From Lagopus muta (taxonomy: Eukaryota; Chordata; Aves; Galliformes; Phasianidae): a stretch of DNA of 64,000 bases. Location of the stretch: positions 39,642,603 to 39,706,602 of the forward strand of contig NC_064435.1 in NCBI RefSeq assembly GCF_023343835.1, in the 5' to 3' direction. The notes beneath the pieces are model-generated. The model had not been told where the DNA came from. It did no database searches and worked only from the letters and a program-made list of their open reading frames with translations. The translations under genes and the position numbers were made by a program. The stretch's first letter is position 1, and the number at the start of each line of letters is the position of its first letter. Shown here one piece after another: positions 1-10,889 of this stretch.

Positions 1-2200
1 TACGTTAGCAATAATGAAATATAGCAATCAGCAAAGCACTTGACTTGGCTGTGTGATTTAGCCTATGCGAATGATTATTTAAAATGTTTCAAGAGAACTT
101 CAGATTTATTTTACCACTGCAGTTTTTTTCAGAGTTAGCTTACAGAGGGAAATGACAATTATCTCTAAACAAGAACGATAATTTGATAGGACTGGTACTC
201 TTTTAGTACGATACGTTGAGATTTTAATAAAGTGACCAGTATTGCTATGGATTTGGAACCGAAAAATGCAAACACATCCCAAGCACACAAGAATTTGTAC
301 ATAATGAATCAAACACATCTCCCCTGAAATGGCATTCAATACTGGTTTGAACTTAACAGCAGTGAAGAAGGCAGCAGTCTGGAGGGGAATATTACTCCAG
401 CTCAGTGGTGTTGCCCTTCTCACTGAACGAACGGTAGCAACACAGTGATTGGTTTCTCCCATCCTTATTCATCAAGACTAGTCTGATACTGGGTCGGTTG
501 CCAGTCCTTCAGTAGGGTACCAGGCACTACAGGACGTCCAGGCACAGGGGAGGGGACATGCAGCTGTTCAGAGCAGCTCATGTGTGCCCCCCTCGCTGGT
601 TAGCCTGGGCTTGGAGTTTCTGAATCCGTCAGAAATTAGCGGTTGCTATAACCGAGGCAATGTCTATTTCAGGGATTGTAAGTAATTAAGCATTGTTTCA
701 GAAGTTTTTTTTATATTTATTTTTTTTAAGAAAAAGGTATAAACAACCAGCTAAACTGCCTTTTTTGTATGCACACACACCTCATGTGCATATGTGCCTC
801 AGTGTAAATGTATACATGGATCTAGCGTGCGTTTAATTTTTCCGTGCTATAATGAAAGTGTTTATTTTTATTAGCCTCATTTATATTTAGATTGAATATG
901 ATGGCATTCACAGGCTTGACATATACAATTATATTATTACTGTTCCTGCACAAAAGAACTATTCAGAAGTGAGTAAACTCTCATGCACTGTGGTCACTGT
1001 TCTGCATTAGGTGGAGCTTGCTTTTTTGTTTGAGAGTTGATTCAACTCTCCAATCCTAGTTTAGACAGGGGGAAATGTATGTTCTTAGGAGCTGTGTTTA
1101 TTTTTAAATCAGTTTTTCAAAAGCTACCATACGTGCTGTCTAATATAAATAGGAAGACACCAAACAAAAATTTGCTATTAAAGTTACTGTACTCGCTGAA
1201 AAAAAATCAAAAAGCGAACATTTGTTATACTTGTTAAATGCATACAAAATGAGTTCACTCATTACAAAGACTAAAATTTAATTTACTAAATATTTTAACA
1301 AATTTGTTATATATTTTATTTAAGTAAAAAAAAAAATCTCTTACCTATGTATTTATTATTATGATTTACTCTGGCTTCAGGTTAATTTATCTGTGTTTGG
1401 TTGTTTGCTCAGGATGTTCTGTGAAGTATGTTTGTATTTATTTGCCTCCCTTGTACTTGATGTGTTTTGTAATGTGCACTGATTTTTTTTTCTTTTCATT
1501 TTTCTTTTTTTTTTTTGTGCTTAAATGCATTTATGAGCTACACTGTAAATTAGATCTTTTGTAAAGAGCAATGATGTATGCATTTTTTAATTTGGAGTAG
1601 TTTGTATACTGTTTCTTCATACAATTAATATTTCTTACATCAAAGCAACGAAATTGTGTTCTGTGCTGTACATTTGGTGTATGGTAGGAAATAAAATTGA
1701 TAATGAAACATTGCAGCAAGTTTGTTGGTTATTTTAGCCTCTAGATGCAGACTTGTATTACACATTCTTAACTGCACCTGGCACTATACAGTGTGTCAGA
1801 TGTTTTACTTGCTTTGTGTACAAAACGTGTCATCCCTGTAAGTAAATTTCTGGTATCAGGAATTTAATTAGTGTTTTACTTTGTCAATTTCAAGTAAGGA
1901 GAAAAGCAAACTGCTTAAGAGATCCTTTTCATTTTTGAAGGAAAAAAAGAAAAAAAAAAATGAAAATAATCACTGCATTATTTATTGCATTCTTTTCTTG
2001 GCAGTTGTAGACATCATTTACACTGATAAAGTACAGGATTTGTGCTGACCTTTAACAGCTGCTAAATTATGTTTAAACATAAAAGCCATTGTAAAGTTTC
2101 CAGCAGTTTGGAACCACCCACGGTTCCAGTGCAATTTTCCCCGAGATGTGCAGTGTTCATACATTACAGAAATAAAAATCTACTGCTTTTAGAAAGATGA
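1..2200 (+). other. Probable 3' UTR / downstream flank of a gene lying to the left
   Basis: No coding frame can be defended here. The stretch is AT-rich and T-rich, with AATAAA signals on the + strand at 226-231, 1689-1694 and 2171-2176. The 1689 signal is followed within about 40 bases by a T/GT-rich stretch (TTTGTTGGTTATTTTA), as expected downstream of a cleavage site. This resembles the long AU-rich 3' UTR of a vertebrate developmental or regulatory gene with tandem polyadenylation sites. I could not name the gene. AATAAA also occurs by chance in AT-rich DNA, so strand and extent are inferred rather than shown. Confidence 0.35.
1689..1694 (+). promoter_or_regulatory. Candidate polyadenylation signal AATAAA
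   Basis: AATAAA is followed by CA-containing sequence and then a GT/T-rich stretch at about 1720-1737, the usual order of signal, cleavage site and downstream element. It is the best placed of the three AATAAA hexamers in the left 2.2 kb. Confidence 0.35.
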
Positions 2201-2836
2201 TACTTCCAGTATCTAATGGACTTTCTTTTTTTTGCACTGCTAGTTGTACTGAAAACAAGCTATTTTCATTTAGAATTCATGCTGATGGCTTCAGGAACAT
2301 TTCTTGTCTCAGATTCCACTGATAAATCGAGAATAATTTTCTTCAGAAAATATGGCAAATTTAAAGCTGATAAAGTAGCTGGTCATTATGTATTTGAGTA
2401 GATGTTGCGAGATAAATTGAAATGGACTCTAGAAAAAATGACGTGGTCAGCATTCAAATACACCAGATCAAGAATAATTGTTCTATAACTATGCCTATAA
2501 GACGCAGGCATGTGCTTACTTCAGTAAAAATATATAAATGCCATTGGTTGAACTAATTGGAATGGAATTGAAGCTCCAAATATCCAGGAGAAGGAAGAGG
2601 AGTAAGTTCAGTCAATATATGCTTGTCCTATCAGCTCCAGAGGTCTGTATCCTGTCTCTTAATTGCTCATAGCAAAAGTTTTTGAGACTATAGTGTCAAA
2701 ATCAGATTCTGTTTTCTACTGCAATCATATTTCCATTTACTAATTAAGCACCTCTTCTTTCCTGCTGGCTTATCATATCTATCTAGTTACTTCATGGCTT
2801 TTCCACTCAGAGATCCTTCATCCTATTCATATTGTA

Positions 2837-2838
<2 letters not shown>

Positions 2839-2869
<31 letters not shown>
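2839..2869. repeat. Poly-T tract (31 T)
   Basis: An uninterrupted run of 31 T, ending TTTAATGAG. I see no retroposed body attached to either side, so I call it a simple repeat. Confidence 0.9.
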
Positions 2870-2872
<3 letters not shown>

Positions 2873-3902
2873 GAGTTTCAGATTTCCTTGATTGGAATTT
2901 GTGATCTTGCAATGATGCAGAGTCAGGACAAAAGGCACATCCTTCCTCTCTTCTTGGGCAATTTATTCTAACTTCCTCAGCATTTATCTCATAAAGTTTG
3001 CATTATGATTTGTGCAGCTGCATTTCTTGGATGTTTCTCGGAGATCTGCAGCTGACAAAGTCCTTTGTTCATGTCGCTTGGGTTGCTGTGGGATGATAGA
3101 TAAAGCTCCATGTAGCTACTGTGTAATGTAGGACAGTGACCCAGTTTCACTACCTTTCAGTATCTCATTCTGGCTTGGTTTTCTTCTCTTTTGCTCTAGT
3201 GAGTTTTAGACAGCCTAGCTCACACATAATTTCATAAAGGATTAGCCTGATTTCCTGTCTGACTTCATGGTACAAATTGCTTCAATTGCATTTTTGTTCA
3301 TAACAAATGTTCCCACAGATATTGTCCAAAAATTTCTCAGGAATTTTCAGCTATGGGATAACACTTGCTATTTAAATTGCTATTTTTTCCCTCTGAAAGT
3401 ATTGCTGCATGAGATTTTTTCAAACTAGATCAGTGATTTTGTTGCCCAGCTTCAGATCTCTTTGAAGGGGCCACATTTTTAGAAGCTGGAGGCTCAGCTA
3501 TTTTTGCTAAGCAGGGACTTTTCCAAATTCCCTTCTTATGGCCAATTCAGATTACACAGCATCCAAAAATTCTCAGCAGGTTTTTGTACCCATCCCTAGT
3601 ATTGAAGAGTAAAACATCTTCTATGTTACACCAATCCTAATTCTAATTCCTACCAAGCTCCTCTTTCAGTGTCCGTACATAATATCTTTAAAATTCTGAA
3701 GGAAAGCAATAAGAAAAAACGAAGGACCAAATCTCATTCCTTATTTAACTGAAGATAGCATCTGTCCAGACAGTTCCCTGTCAGTTGTTACTGAAGCTGG
3801 AACTACGGCTTAGAGTCCATGGCATGCAATCTTCTCTAATTACAATCATATGTACAATCACTGTGCAGTCCCTGATTATTTCTGACACAGTAGTCAAAAT
3901 CT

Positions 3903-3934
3903 GATTCTACATTGATCAGATTCTACATTGATTT
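3903..3934. repeat. Tandem duplication, 16 bp x 2
   Basis: GATTCTACATTGATCA is immediately followed by GATTCTACATTGATTT, with two differences at the end. It is a local duplication of unknown significance. Confidence 0.85.
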
Positions 3935-4404
3935 CAAATTTGTTGGAATGAAATTCGTGTGATCCTTTAGAAGCAGGAAGAATTTAGTTACTTCAGGACT
4001 TAATTGCCCAGAACTGGGAAAGTTTTGGGCTTTTTTCATCCTGGTATCTGTTTATGCATGTTAAGGAAGGAAAAAAGGTTTTAAAAAGCTCATGAAAACC
4101 TACTGTAAAAATGTGTATAAATCAACTTCCTTCAGAGAAAAGCACAGCACTGTCTCCTCAGGCTGAAGAGCCCAGCTCTTTGCACAGAAGTACTGCATGC
4201 GGGATTTCAGTGCTGACTGCTGCGAGTGAAAGTCCTGTGCATTCAGCAGTCCAATGAGGAAACGGCAGTTTGGGAAGATATCCCTCAGGCTCAGCCTTTT
4301 GAGTAATATGGGCTGTGTTAGATGAAAGATATCTGCAACACCACACTGTATATCAAATGTCTTGATTGCAGTCATTATAAATTACTAATCTGGTGGTTTT
4401 TCAG

Positions 4405-4450
4405 GACACTGAATGGTACCACTGAAGTCATTCAAATCTACTGCATCCAG
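4405..4450 (+). other. Candidate 46-bp internal exon
   Basis: The segment is flanked by a pyrimidine-rich acceptor (GGTGGTTTTTCAG) and a consensus donor (CCAG|GTAAGT). One frame is open across all 46 bases and reads TLNGTTEVIQIYCIQ after a split first codon; another frame contains TGA. No protein family is recognised. It could be a microexon of a coding gene, an exon of a long non-coding RNA, or a chance pairing of splice sites, which is common at this length. Confidence 0.2.
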
Positions 4451-5080
4451 GTAAGTTCCTGTGCCCATCAGAAGTGGCTCAGCATTGTACTCTGCAGGCT
4501 CAGAACAAATCCCCACATTTGATTTAAAACTCCAGTTAATCACTATTTACACGCAGCGCATCATCTATGTTTTTCTCTTTTTATTCTTTTTCTCCTAAGG
4601 CATTAACAGGGTCTACATTTTATTCCTACGATTGGTATACTTGAATATATCTTCCAGCCAGCACTGCTGTTCAGGCTGCAACTACATTTTCAAAATAGAG
4701 AAATCAAGTTTCAAAACAACTAAAGTAAGGACTATAAAAGCATAAGCATTTTTATTTGAGATAATGCATCTCATATGGATTTAGTATGAAATCAGCTGAT
4801 TGCTACAAGAGTAAAATGATTCACTGTAAGAGGGAGCGGAGGGAAGCTCAGCTGCTCCATGCTCTGATTGGCAAGGACATGAATCACAGCCTAGCCTGTC
4901 AGCAGCAGCCTATGCAAGCTCAGACAGAAAGGTGCACTTCTCATGCCTGGTGTGGTGTCAAAGAATGTGAGCACTACAAGTCTTACACATGAATGTAAAT
5001 ATTTGAACTAGGCAGGCAATCAGGGATTCTTGCTTTTGCAATCATTGTGACAGAAACACAGACAGGGCACAGAACAGACA

Positions 5081-5830
5081 TCATAGAATCATAGAATCCT
5101 TTGAGTTAGAAGGGACTCAAAGGTCATCTAGTCCAACTCTGCTGCAGTGAACAGGGGCACTTACACCTAGATCAGGTTGCTCAGAGTCCCATTCATAGAA
5201 TCATAGAATCATAGAATCACAAGGTTGCAAACAACTTACAAGATCATCCAGTCCAACCATCTCCTCATCACCATTGCCACCACAAGCACTAAACCATATC
5301 ACACAGCACATCATCCAGACACCTCTTGAACACTGCCAGGGACGGCGACTCCACCACCTCTCTGGGCAGGCTATTCCAGTGCCTGACCACTCTCTGAGAG
5401 AAAAAGTTCTTCCTTATGTCTATTCACCCTGACCTTGAATGCTTCCAGGGATGGAGCCTCCACTCCTCTGAGCAACCTGTGCCAGTGCCTCACCAACCTT
5501 AATGTGAGAAATTTGTTCCTTATATCCAGTCTAAATCTCCTCTCTTTCAGGCTGAACCAATGTCACCTTGTTCTATCTATCACAAGAGTCCCCTTCTTTC
5601 TTATAACCCCCCTTTAGAAACTGAAAGGCCACTCTCAGGTCTCCCTGGACCCTTCTCTTCTCTAGACTGAACAGCCTCAGCTCTCTCAGCCTGTCCATGT
5701 AGGAGAGGTGTTCCATCCTTTGGATAATTTTTGTGGCTCTCCTCTGGACGCACTCCAACAACTTCCTAAAACAATGACACCTAAGGGTGCCAGGCTGCAA
5801 CACCTCTGCTCAGTACAGAGCCACTTTGGC
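5081..5830 (-). mobile_element. CR1 LINE, antisense, interrupted by a second CR1
   Basis: This is a 5'-truncated CR1 non-LTR retrotransposon. Read on the + strand it begins with the inverted 3' terminal repeats (TCATAGAATCATAGAATC). It proceeds through the 3' UTR (5081-5190) and resumes at 5422 into the end of the reverse-transcriptase ORF. The minus strand at 5573-5803 encodes the typical C-terminal CR1 peptide, with LLECVQRRATKIIQRMEHLS and LFSLEKRR visible. Positions 5196-5421 belong to a younger CR1 inserted into it. Homology fades after about 5770-5830, so the left-truncation point is approximate. It is decayed and non-functional. Confidence 0.93.
5196..5421 (-). mobile_element. CR1 3' fragment nested in an older CR1
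   Basis: On the + strand it starts with three ATAGAATC-type units, then 'ACAAGGTTGCAAACAACTTA' and the CR1 3' UTR, and ends at a truncation point in 'TTCCTTATGTCT'. It interrupts the host CR1 exactly between GAGTCCC and CCCTGACC. ATTCA is present at both junctions (5191-5195 and 5422-5426). With one ATTCA removed, the host rejoins in register with the usual CR1 sequence. It is therefore younger than the copy that contains it. Confidence 0.9.
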
Positions 5831-5865
5831 TTCCATACATGAGTCTTTTCCTGTTCTGTAAAATA

Positions 5866-5908
5866 TATAAGTATATATATATATATATATACACGTATAC
5901 ACACACAT
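5866..5908. repeat. (TA)n / (CA)n microsatellite
   Basis: Alternating TA, about ten units, runs into ACACGTATACACACACA. It lies next to the truncated end of the CR1 at 5081-5830. Confidence 0.9.
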
Positions 5909-8862
5909 TTTTGGTCTTGCTGTTGTGTCACAGCATAGAGAGAGAGCAGGAGTGTGATACTAGCTCTGCCAGCATGATCTCCTTCCTGGGTTGGGTTACT
6001 GGTAGGACTGGTGGTGGGGAGGAATTCAGGCAATTGCTACGAGCCTCCTCCCCACCCTGTGAGCACCCACATGCAGCAGGCTGCAGTCACACTTTCCAAC
6101 CCGGACCTAGTCTTGGCCTTGGCCAGGCAGCCCTTCCTCTGCAAGAGGCTTAAATCTCCATTCCCCATCTTGGGAGCACTTGTGATGCCCTTTCTATACC
6201 CAGATTAGAGGACATTGTCGCAGTGCATATGAGGCCTCACAGATAAGGCTCTGTATGAGCTCCAGCAGCATCCAAACACAACAGCGTGGCTTTCGCGTCT
6301 AGCCTGTGGGATCAGAGTTTATTTCCCCAATGCAGGCAGCTTTGCACTGCCTTCCTGTTAATTAAAGTATTGATTACAATACCTCACTGTTTACACGCAA
6401 GATTTTGCATGGTCTTGGCCATTCACATGCAAATGAACTTGTAAGCCTTTCTGTGCCCTAAAATCTGCTGATATCAGTCTTCCAATTCTAACTCTACATT
6501 GTAGGACATGTGGCTTTCTATAGCTTAGCTTTGATGCCCCCAAGTCATATTATCTCAGTTCCAAGGTTCATTATGATAAATCTTTTGCTGGTTTTAAATC
6601 AAAAACTTTAATTGTACTGTACTTATTCAGCTTGGGTTTTGGCTTCTGAAGGCAGCAGTTTTAATTGCATCATTTGTATAGTGGCCCAATATGTTTTGGT
6701 GTGAAAAGTGCATTATCACGTTTAATTTTGTATTATTTTTCCCATATGTTTTAGTTACACTAAAACTTCAGACAAGGAGTGATGAGGCTTTGCCACTTCT
6801 CTCTCACTCTGTCTTCAGTGTTTTTTAATGAGCTACAACCACATTATTTTCTTTTGTTCTCACCGGTTGGGGTTTCAGAGAGCTGTTTATTTGTAGGGTA
6901 ATTCTTGTATTTATGTAGAGCAAGGCATTAGACATTTTTATCCTCTACTTATTAACAAGCCAGATGGTACCGGCTGCTACCCACACAATTCCAATTATCA
7001 GATGGCAAACTGAAATATACGTGGGGCAAATTAGAAGATGTATATTAAAGAAGCATCGTGGAGAATTGGCTTCTTGGAGATGTTGATTCACAAAGGAGTC
7101 CTAGCAATTAGGATGTGAAAGCCTACTGCTGAATATACAGCATTGGCCTGGGGCAAATGTAGCCTCCAAAATTTAAATACTATCTCTCTCTTTCCCCTGT
7201 GGACTGAATACTTTTATTTGTAGTGCAATTCCGTTCTTTCATCCTTTGCATTTTGTGTTCTCTTCAGAGTAAGTTGTAGTTGGTACTACATGTATACTAC
7301 AAAGGTATTTCAGGAAGATGTAGAAAATCTGAAAATTAACAGGACATTTGTGCATCACCTCTCCTAAAACACTCTCATGTATGTCAGTGATAGAAATAGT
7401 CCTAACTCTGAAATACAGGATCCTGCAAAGTATTGCTATTCCAGGTCTCAAATTGACATAGAAATTACAGTTTACATGTGGAATTTTTTCATAAGGAGAG
7501 CCTTCAGTTTCAGATTTCAATGGAGGTCTGGTCACACTTAGTATGTTTGTTTTCATGGTCTTCCAAAAACATCTTTAGTAAATTCAGAACCTAGACCATG
7601 TCTTTACAAAATGTGAATCCCTACATCAGTGATACATGATAATAATGAAGAATGAATGGCTTAATGAAAGGTTTTATGATATCCAGGAGGCATAACCTCT
7701 ATAGGAAATATCTATTCCTTTTACCCATTGATTCAAGCTGAAAGCACTAACCTAAATTGAACTGTGGACAAATAGGTGTCTGCAGGTCAGACCAACTAAA
7801 GTAATAAGTTACTTAAACCGATGTAATGGCTTTCTTTAAGTCCTCCCTTGCTCATCTGGGATATTTGTGGCAAATCACTGATGACCTATGTAAGTGGATT
7901 TTATTTTGTTACAGTTATAGTTTGAAGCATTTCGGATTATGTCTGCTTCTTGTTTATAGTATCCAACCAAGTGAAAACTTTCTCTTTCAACAGATAGTGT
8001 CAGGACAACTGGGAAAAAGCACTATTCTTGCAGCTCTAGCATCTGCAAACTACAGATTTGGGGGAAGTCTGAAAGCAAATCTGCACGGTTTAAACACCAT
8101 TTACATTTCAAACAGTTTATTATGTGCAAATAGTGCAAATTCTCACTCCTATTCATGAAGAAGTGAAAGATATAGGCAGACATCTGCCTACCATTTGGTC
8201 ACATAAGTGCATGAATCCACAACTACAAAGGTGCTGGTGCTTCATCCCTCTCACCTTCCACTTTTGAAATTAGAGGACTAGCAGTGTTCCTTTCATCTTT
8301 CTGTCAGCATTAAGCTTGACCAAGATGTGCACTGGCCATTGGGATGCCCTAAGTGAGATACTAAGTGTAAATTGGTGACAAAACCATTAACAAGGTGTTA
8401 GGGCATTTAGACAGGGCTTTTATGCCTGGCCTGTCAGCAACAAAGCAAAACAAAATTTATTGTCCGGGGCTTGTTCTGTCAACCTTCATTCTAGTCAAAG
8501 TGCTAATGGCCTTCTTAGTGTTAATGACTCCTCCAAAATGTTAGGCAAAGCAGATCCACACAATTTTCATAGAGATTCAGTCTTTTAAATCAACAAGGCC
8601 AAAGTTTGATTTGATTTCTCAGAATAGGAAAGCCAACATTGGTTGAGATGCTTGAAGATCCCTGACATCCAAATTATTGTCAGGCCTGGATTGCAAAGAA
8701 GTAGTTCAATAGCTGAACATCTGTGAACCCACTCACTTATAGTTGCTGTTTCACCCACAAGCAGCTGTGGAGTAGACAGGCAAAATTCTCTACATGGTGA
8801 TAATTACAGTGTGCATTACAAAGGAGGCATAGTCACAAGAGCATGCAATCAGCCTTTCCCTT

Positions 8863-8895
8863 CCCCCCCCCCCCCCCCCCCTTTTTTTTTTTTTT
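8863..8895. repeat. Poly-C / poly-T tract (C19 T14)
   Basis: Nineteen C are followed directly by fourteen T. Together with CCTTTCCCTT upstream this makes an unbroken pyrimidine tract of about 43 bases. The minus strand is a long G run next to a poly-A run. Confidence 0.95.
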
Positions 8896-9283
8896 AAACT
8901 CTGGAGCACGGCGACCCTACTAGATCCAAAATGGTTTCTCAGCCAAAATAGAGAAACATTTAGTCAGATCTGAACAAGACTGGAAAAATGACTTCCTGAG
9001 AAGGAAACTTTTTCTAAGGTCATTTTTTCCAGTCTCATTTTTGTTTCTGCTGCAATAAAGAGCTACTCCAGGCGTTCAAACTCTTCCAGAGACTGAAATA
9101 TGATTGATCTATACAGATCTGCAATTTGCTTTAATATGTTTTTGTTGCTTGTTGCATGTGCCTGTGCTGTCTAGGAAGCACTAACCATTACATTATCTTT
9201 CCTTACTGTTGAGTTAGTGGTGAGTTGAGCCCCTTCATCAGAGCTTGTGATCTCTTATATTATTCTTTTTCAGCCTCCTGATC

Positions 9284-9319
9284 ATACATTTTATATAAAT
9301 TATACATTTTATATAAATA
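9284..9319. repeat. Tandem duplication, 18 bp x 2
   Basis: ATACATTTTATATAAATT is followed by ATACATTTTATATAAATA. The two units differ only at the last base. Confidence 0.9.
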
Positions 9320-10471
9320 TCAGACAGGGAAAAAAGAAATCTTACAGTAACATTTTTCTCTCACCCAAGGCAAGCAACCATGCATAACAGAAAGACTGTG
9401 AAGTGGAGCTTAAATGAGATAATAACGTATTTAATTAATGCATTAGCCTTGCATGTTTGTACAGGACTGTCTTTTCCCTACACTCTGTATCTATGAACTC
9501 AACTTCTTAATTGTTAGGAGCTGAAAGGCACTTGCGTGTGAAAATAGTGTCTTCCTTGTGTTAATTCTGACACATTAGACTTGTGGTTTAAAGGTCTAGT
9601 TTTGGAATTGGAGTGGGCTGGAGTGACATTTTAGGGGCCACACTCTGTCCACACAGCCAGGGAACACAGCCCCACCATAGGGAAACCCAGCAGCCTGGAC
9701 TGTGGTGGGCCCTTATTCTAAGAGGGCTATACTCTGTTATCACTAGGGTTTCTGGTACAGAAGTTACAACACAACAAAAACATCAAACAATATTATTTTT
9801 TTCCTAAGCAGTAGTTCTGCTTGTGTACTTATATGGCATTAGTGGCAGAGAGAACAGAGATTTACCCACTGCAGGTCTTGTTTTTGCAACTGAATTATTC
9901 AGTAACTGCATCTTGTTCATTATGTACACAGATTCCAAAATTTTACAAATTTTTCTCCTAGGGAAGATACAAGGCACAGCAAGATTTGTCAGGAAAGAAA
10001 AAAATGATAGGTCACTCTATGGAAACAAACCAGCTGTCAAGGTTTTGCTTGTTCCCTTAATAGGGTAGCTGTAGGAAAGCATTGTTTGGATAGAATGATT
10101 GCAAATGTGGGGTTGTGGCATGGCACTATGTGCACCAGAGGAAAATTAGGGAAAGGCAGATTTAATTTAAAGGAAGAAGTACCTTAAAGGAAAACTCATT
10201 GGACGAAAGGGAAGTTGGATCTGCAGAGTGGTAATGGACAGATAGGGGGAATGGGCTGGGTGTGGACTCTGGAGAACTGGTTCTTACTGAACTTAAACAC
10301 AAATTTCTGACATAACCAGTACAGGGGCACACAAGCAGCAGGCACCACTGACAATACTTGTCCCCTCTCCCTCCACTGGGAGACAGACAGAACTTCACTG
10401 TCCAGGTTTAACACAGCTGATAACACCCAGCTTGTAGGCTATGTAAGCACTTGGCAAAACACCAGCAAAGG

Positions 10472-10888
10472 TGGTGAAGGATCTGGAGGGCAAGGTGTAT
10501 GAGAAGCAGCTGAAGTTTGTCCAGAACAGAGCAAAGGAGCTGAGGAGAGTCCTCATGGTGGCTGCAGCTCCTTACAGGGAGCGGAGGGGCAGTGCTGAGC
10601 TCTGCTCTCTGTGATGGCGACAGGACCAGAGGGAACGGCATGGAGCTGCATCAGGGAAGGGGCAGCTGGAGGTTAGGGAAAGGGTCTGCACCAGAGAGAG
10701 GTCAGGTCCTGGAACAGGTTCCTCAGAGTAGTGGTCCTAGGCCCAAGCTGCCACAGAGTTCAAGTGTGCTTGGGAAACACTTTCAAACATAGGGTTTGAT
10801 TTTGGGTGGTCCTATGTAGAGCCAAGATTTGGACTTGATGATCCTTGTGGGTTCCTTCCAATTTGGCACATTGTGTAGCTTTCTGTGC
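10472..10888 (+). mobile_element. CR1 LINE, 3' portion, sense, old subfamily
   Basis: Degraded CR1 in the + orientation. The landmarks, in order, are: GGATCTGGAGGGCAAGG, 'ACAGGACCAGAGGGAACGGC', CCTGGAACAGGTTCCTCAGAG, 'TTTGATTTTGGGTGGTCCT', and the 3' end GGACTTGATGATCCTTGTGGGTTCCTTCCAA. (The last is cited in two parts: GGACTTGATGATCC and TTGTGGGTTCCTTCCAA.) Many substitutions and a worn 3' repeat mark it as one of the older copies in the window. Confidence 0.85.
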
Positions 10889-10889
10889 T

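Larger units (their letters stand above)
2200..5080. other. Non-coding stretch, no recognised element
   Basis: AT-rich sequence with no repeat family that I recognise. It contains a 31-base T run (2839-2869), a 16-bp tandem duplication (3903-3934) and one candidate microexon (4405-4450, listed separately). Short open frames here have no family signature. Confidence 0.5.
5909..10470. other. Non-coding stretch, no recognised element
   Basis: Mostly AT-rich unique-looking sequence; 5,910-6,240 is somewhat more GC-rich. It contains the C19/T14 tract at 8863-8895 and an 18-bp tandem duplication at 9284-9319. Open frames up to 110 codons (for example 7826-8158) show no domain, no splice context and no gene-like codon use. 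I regard them as chance ORFs. Confidence 0.5.

Noticed and set aside
5909-6240. Extension of the 5.1-kb CR1 or another retroelement
   Set aside because: The phrase 'ATGAGGCCTCAC' resembles a CR1 block, but the flanking sequence does not continue the match.
7826-8158. 110-codon open frame
   Set aside because: AT-rich, no recognisable domain, no splice context, and codon use like the surrounding non-coding DNA.
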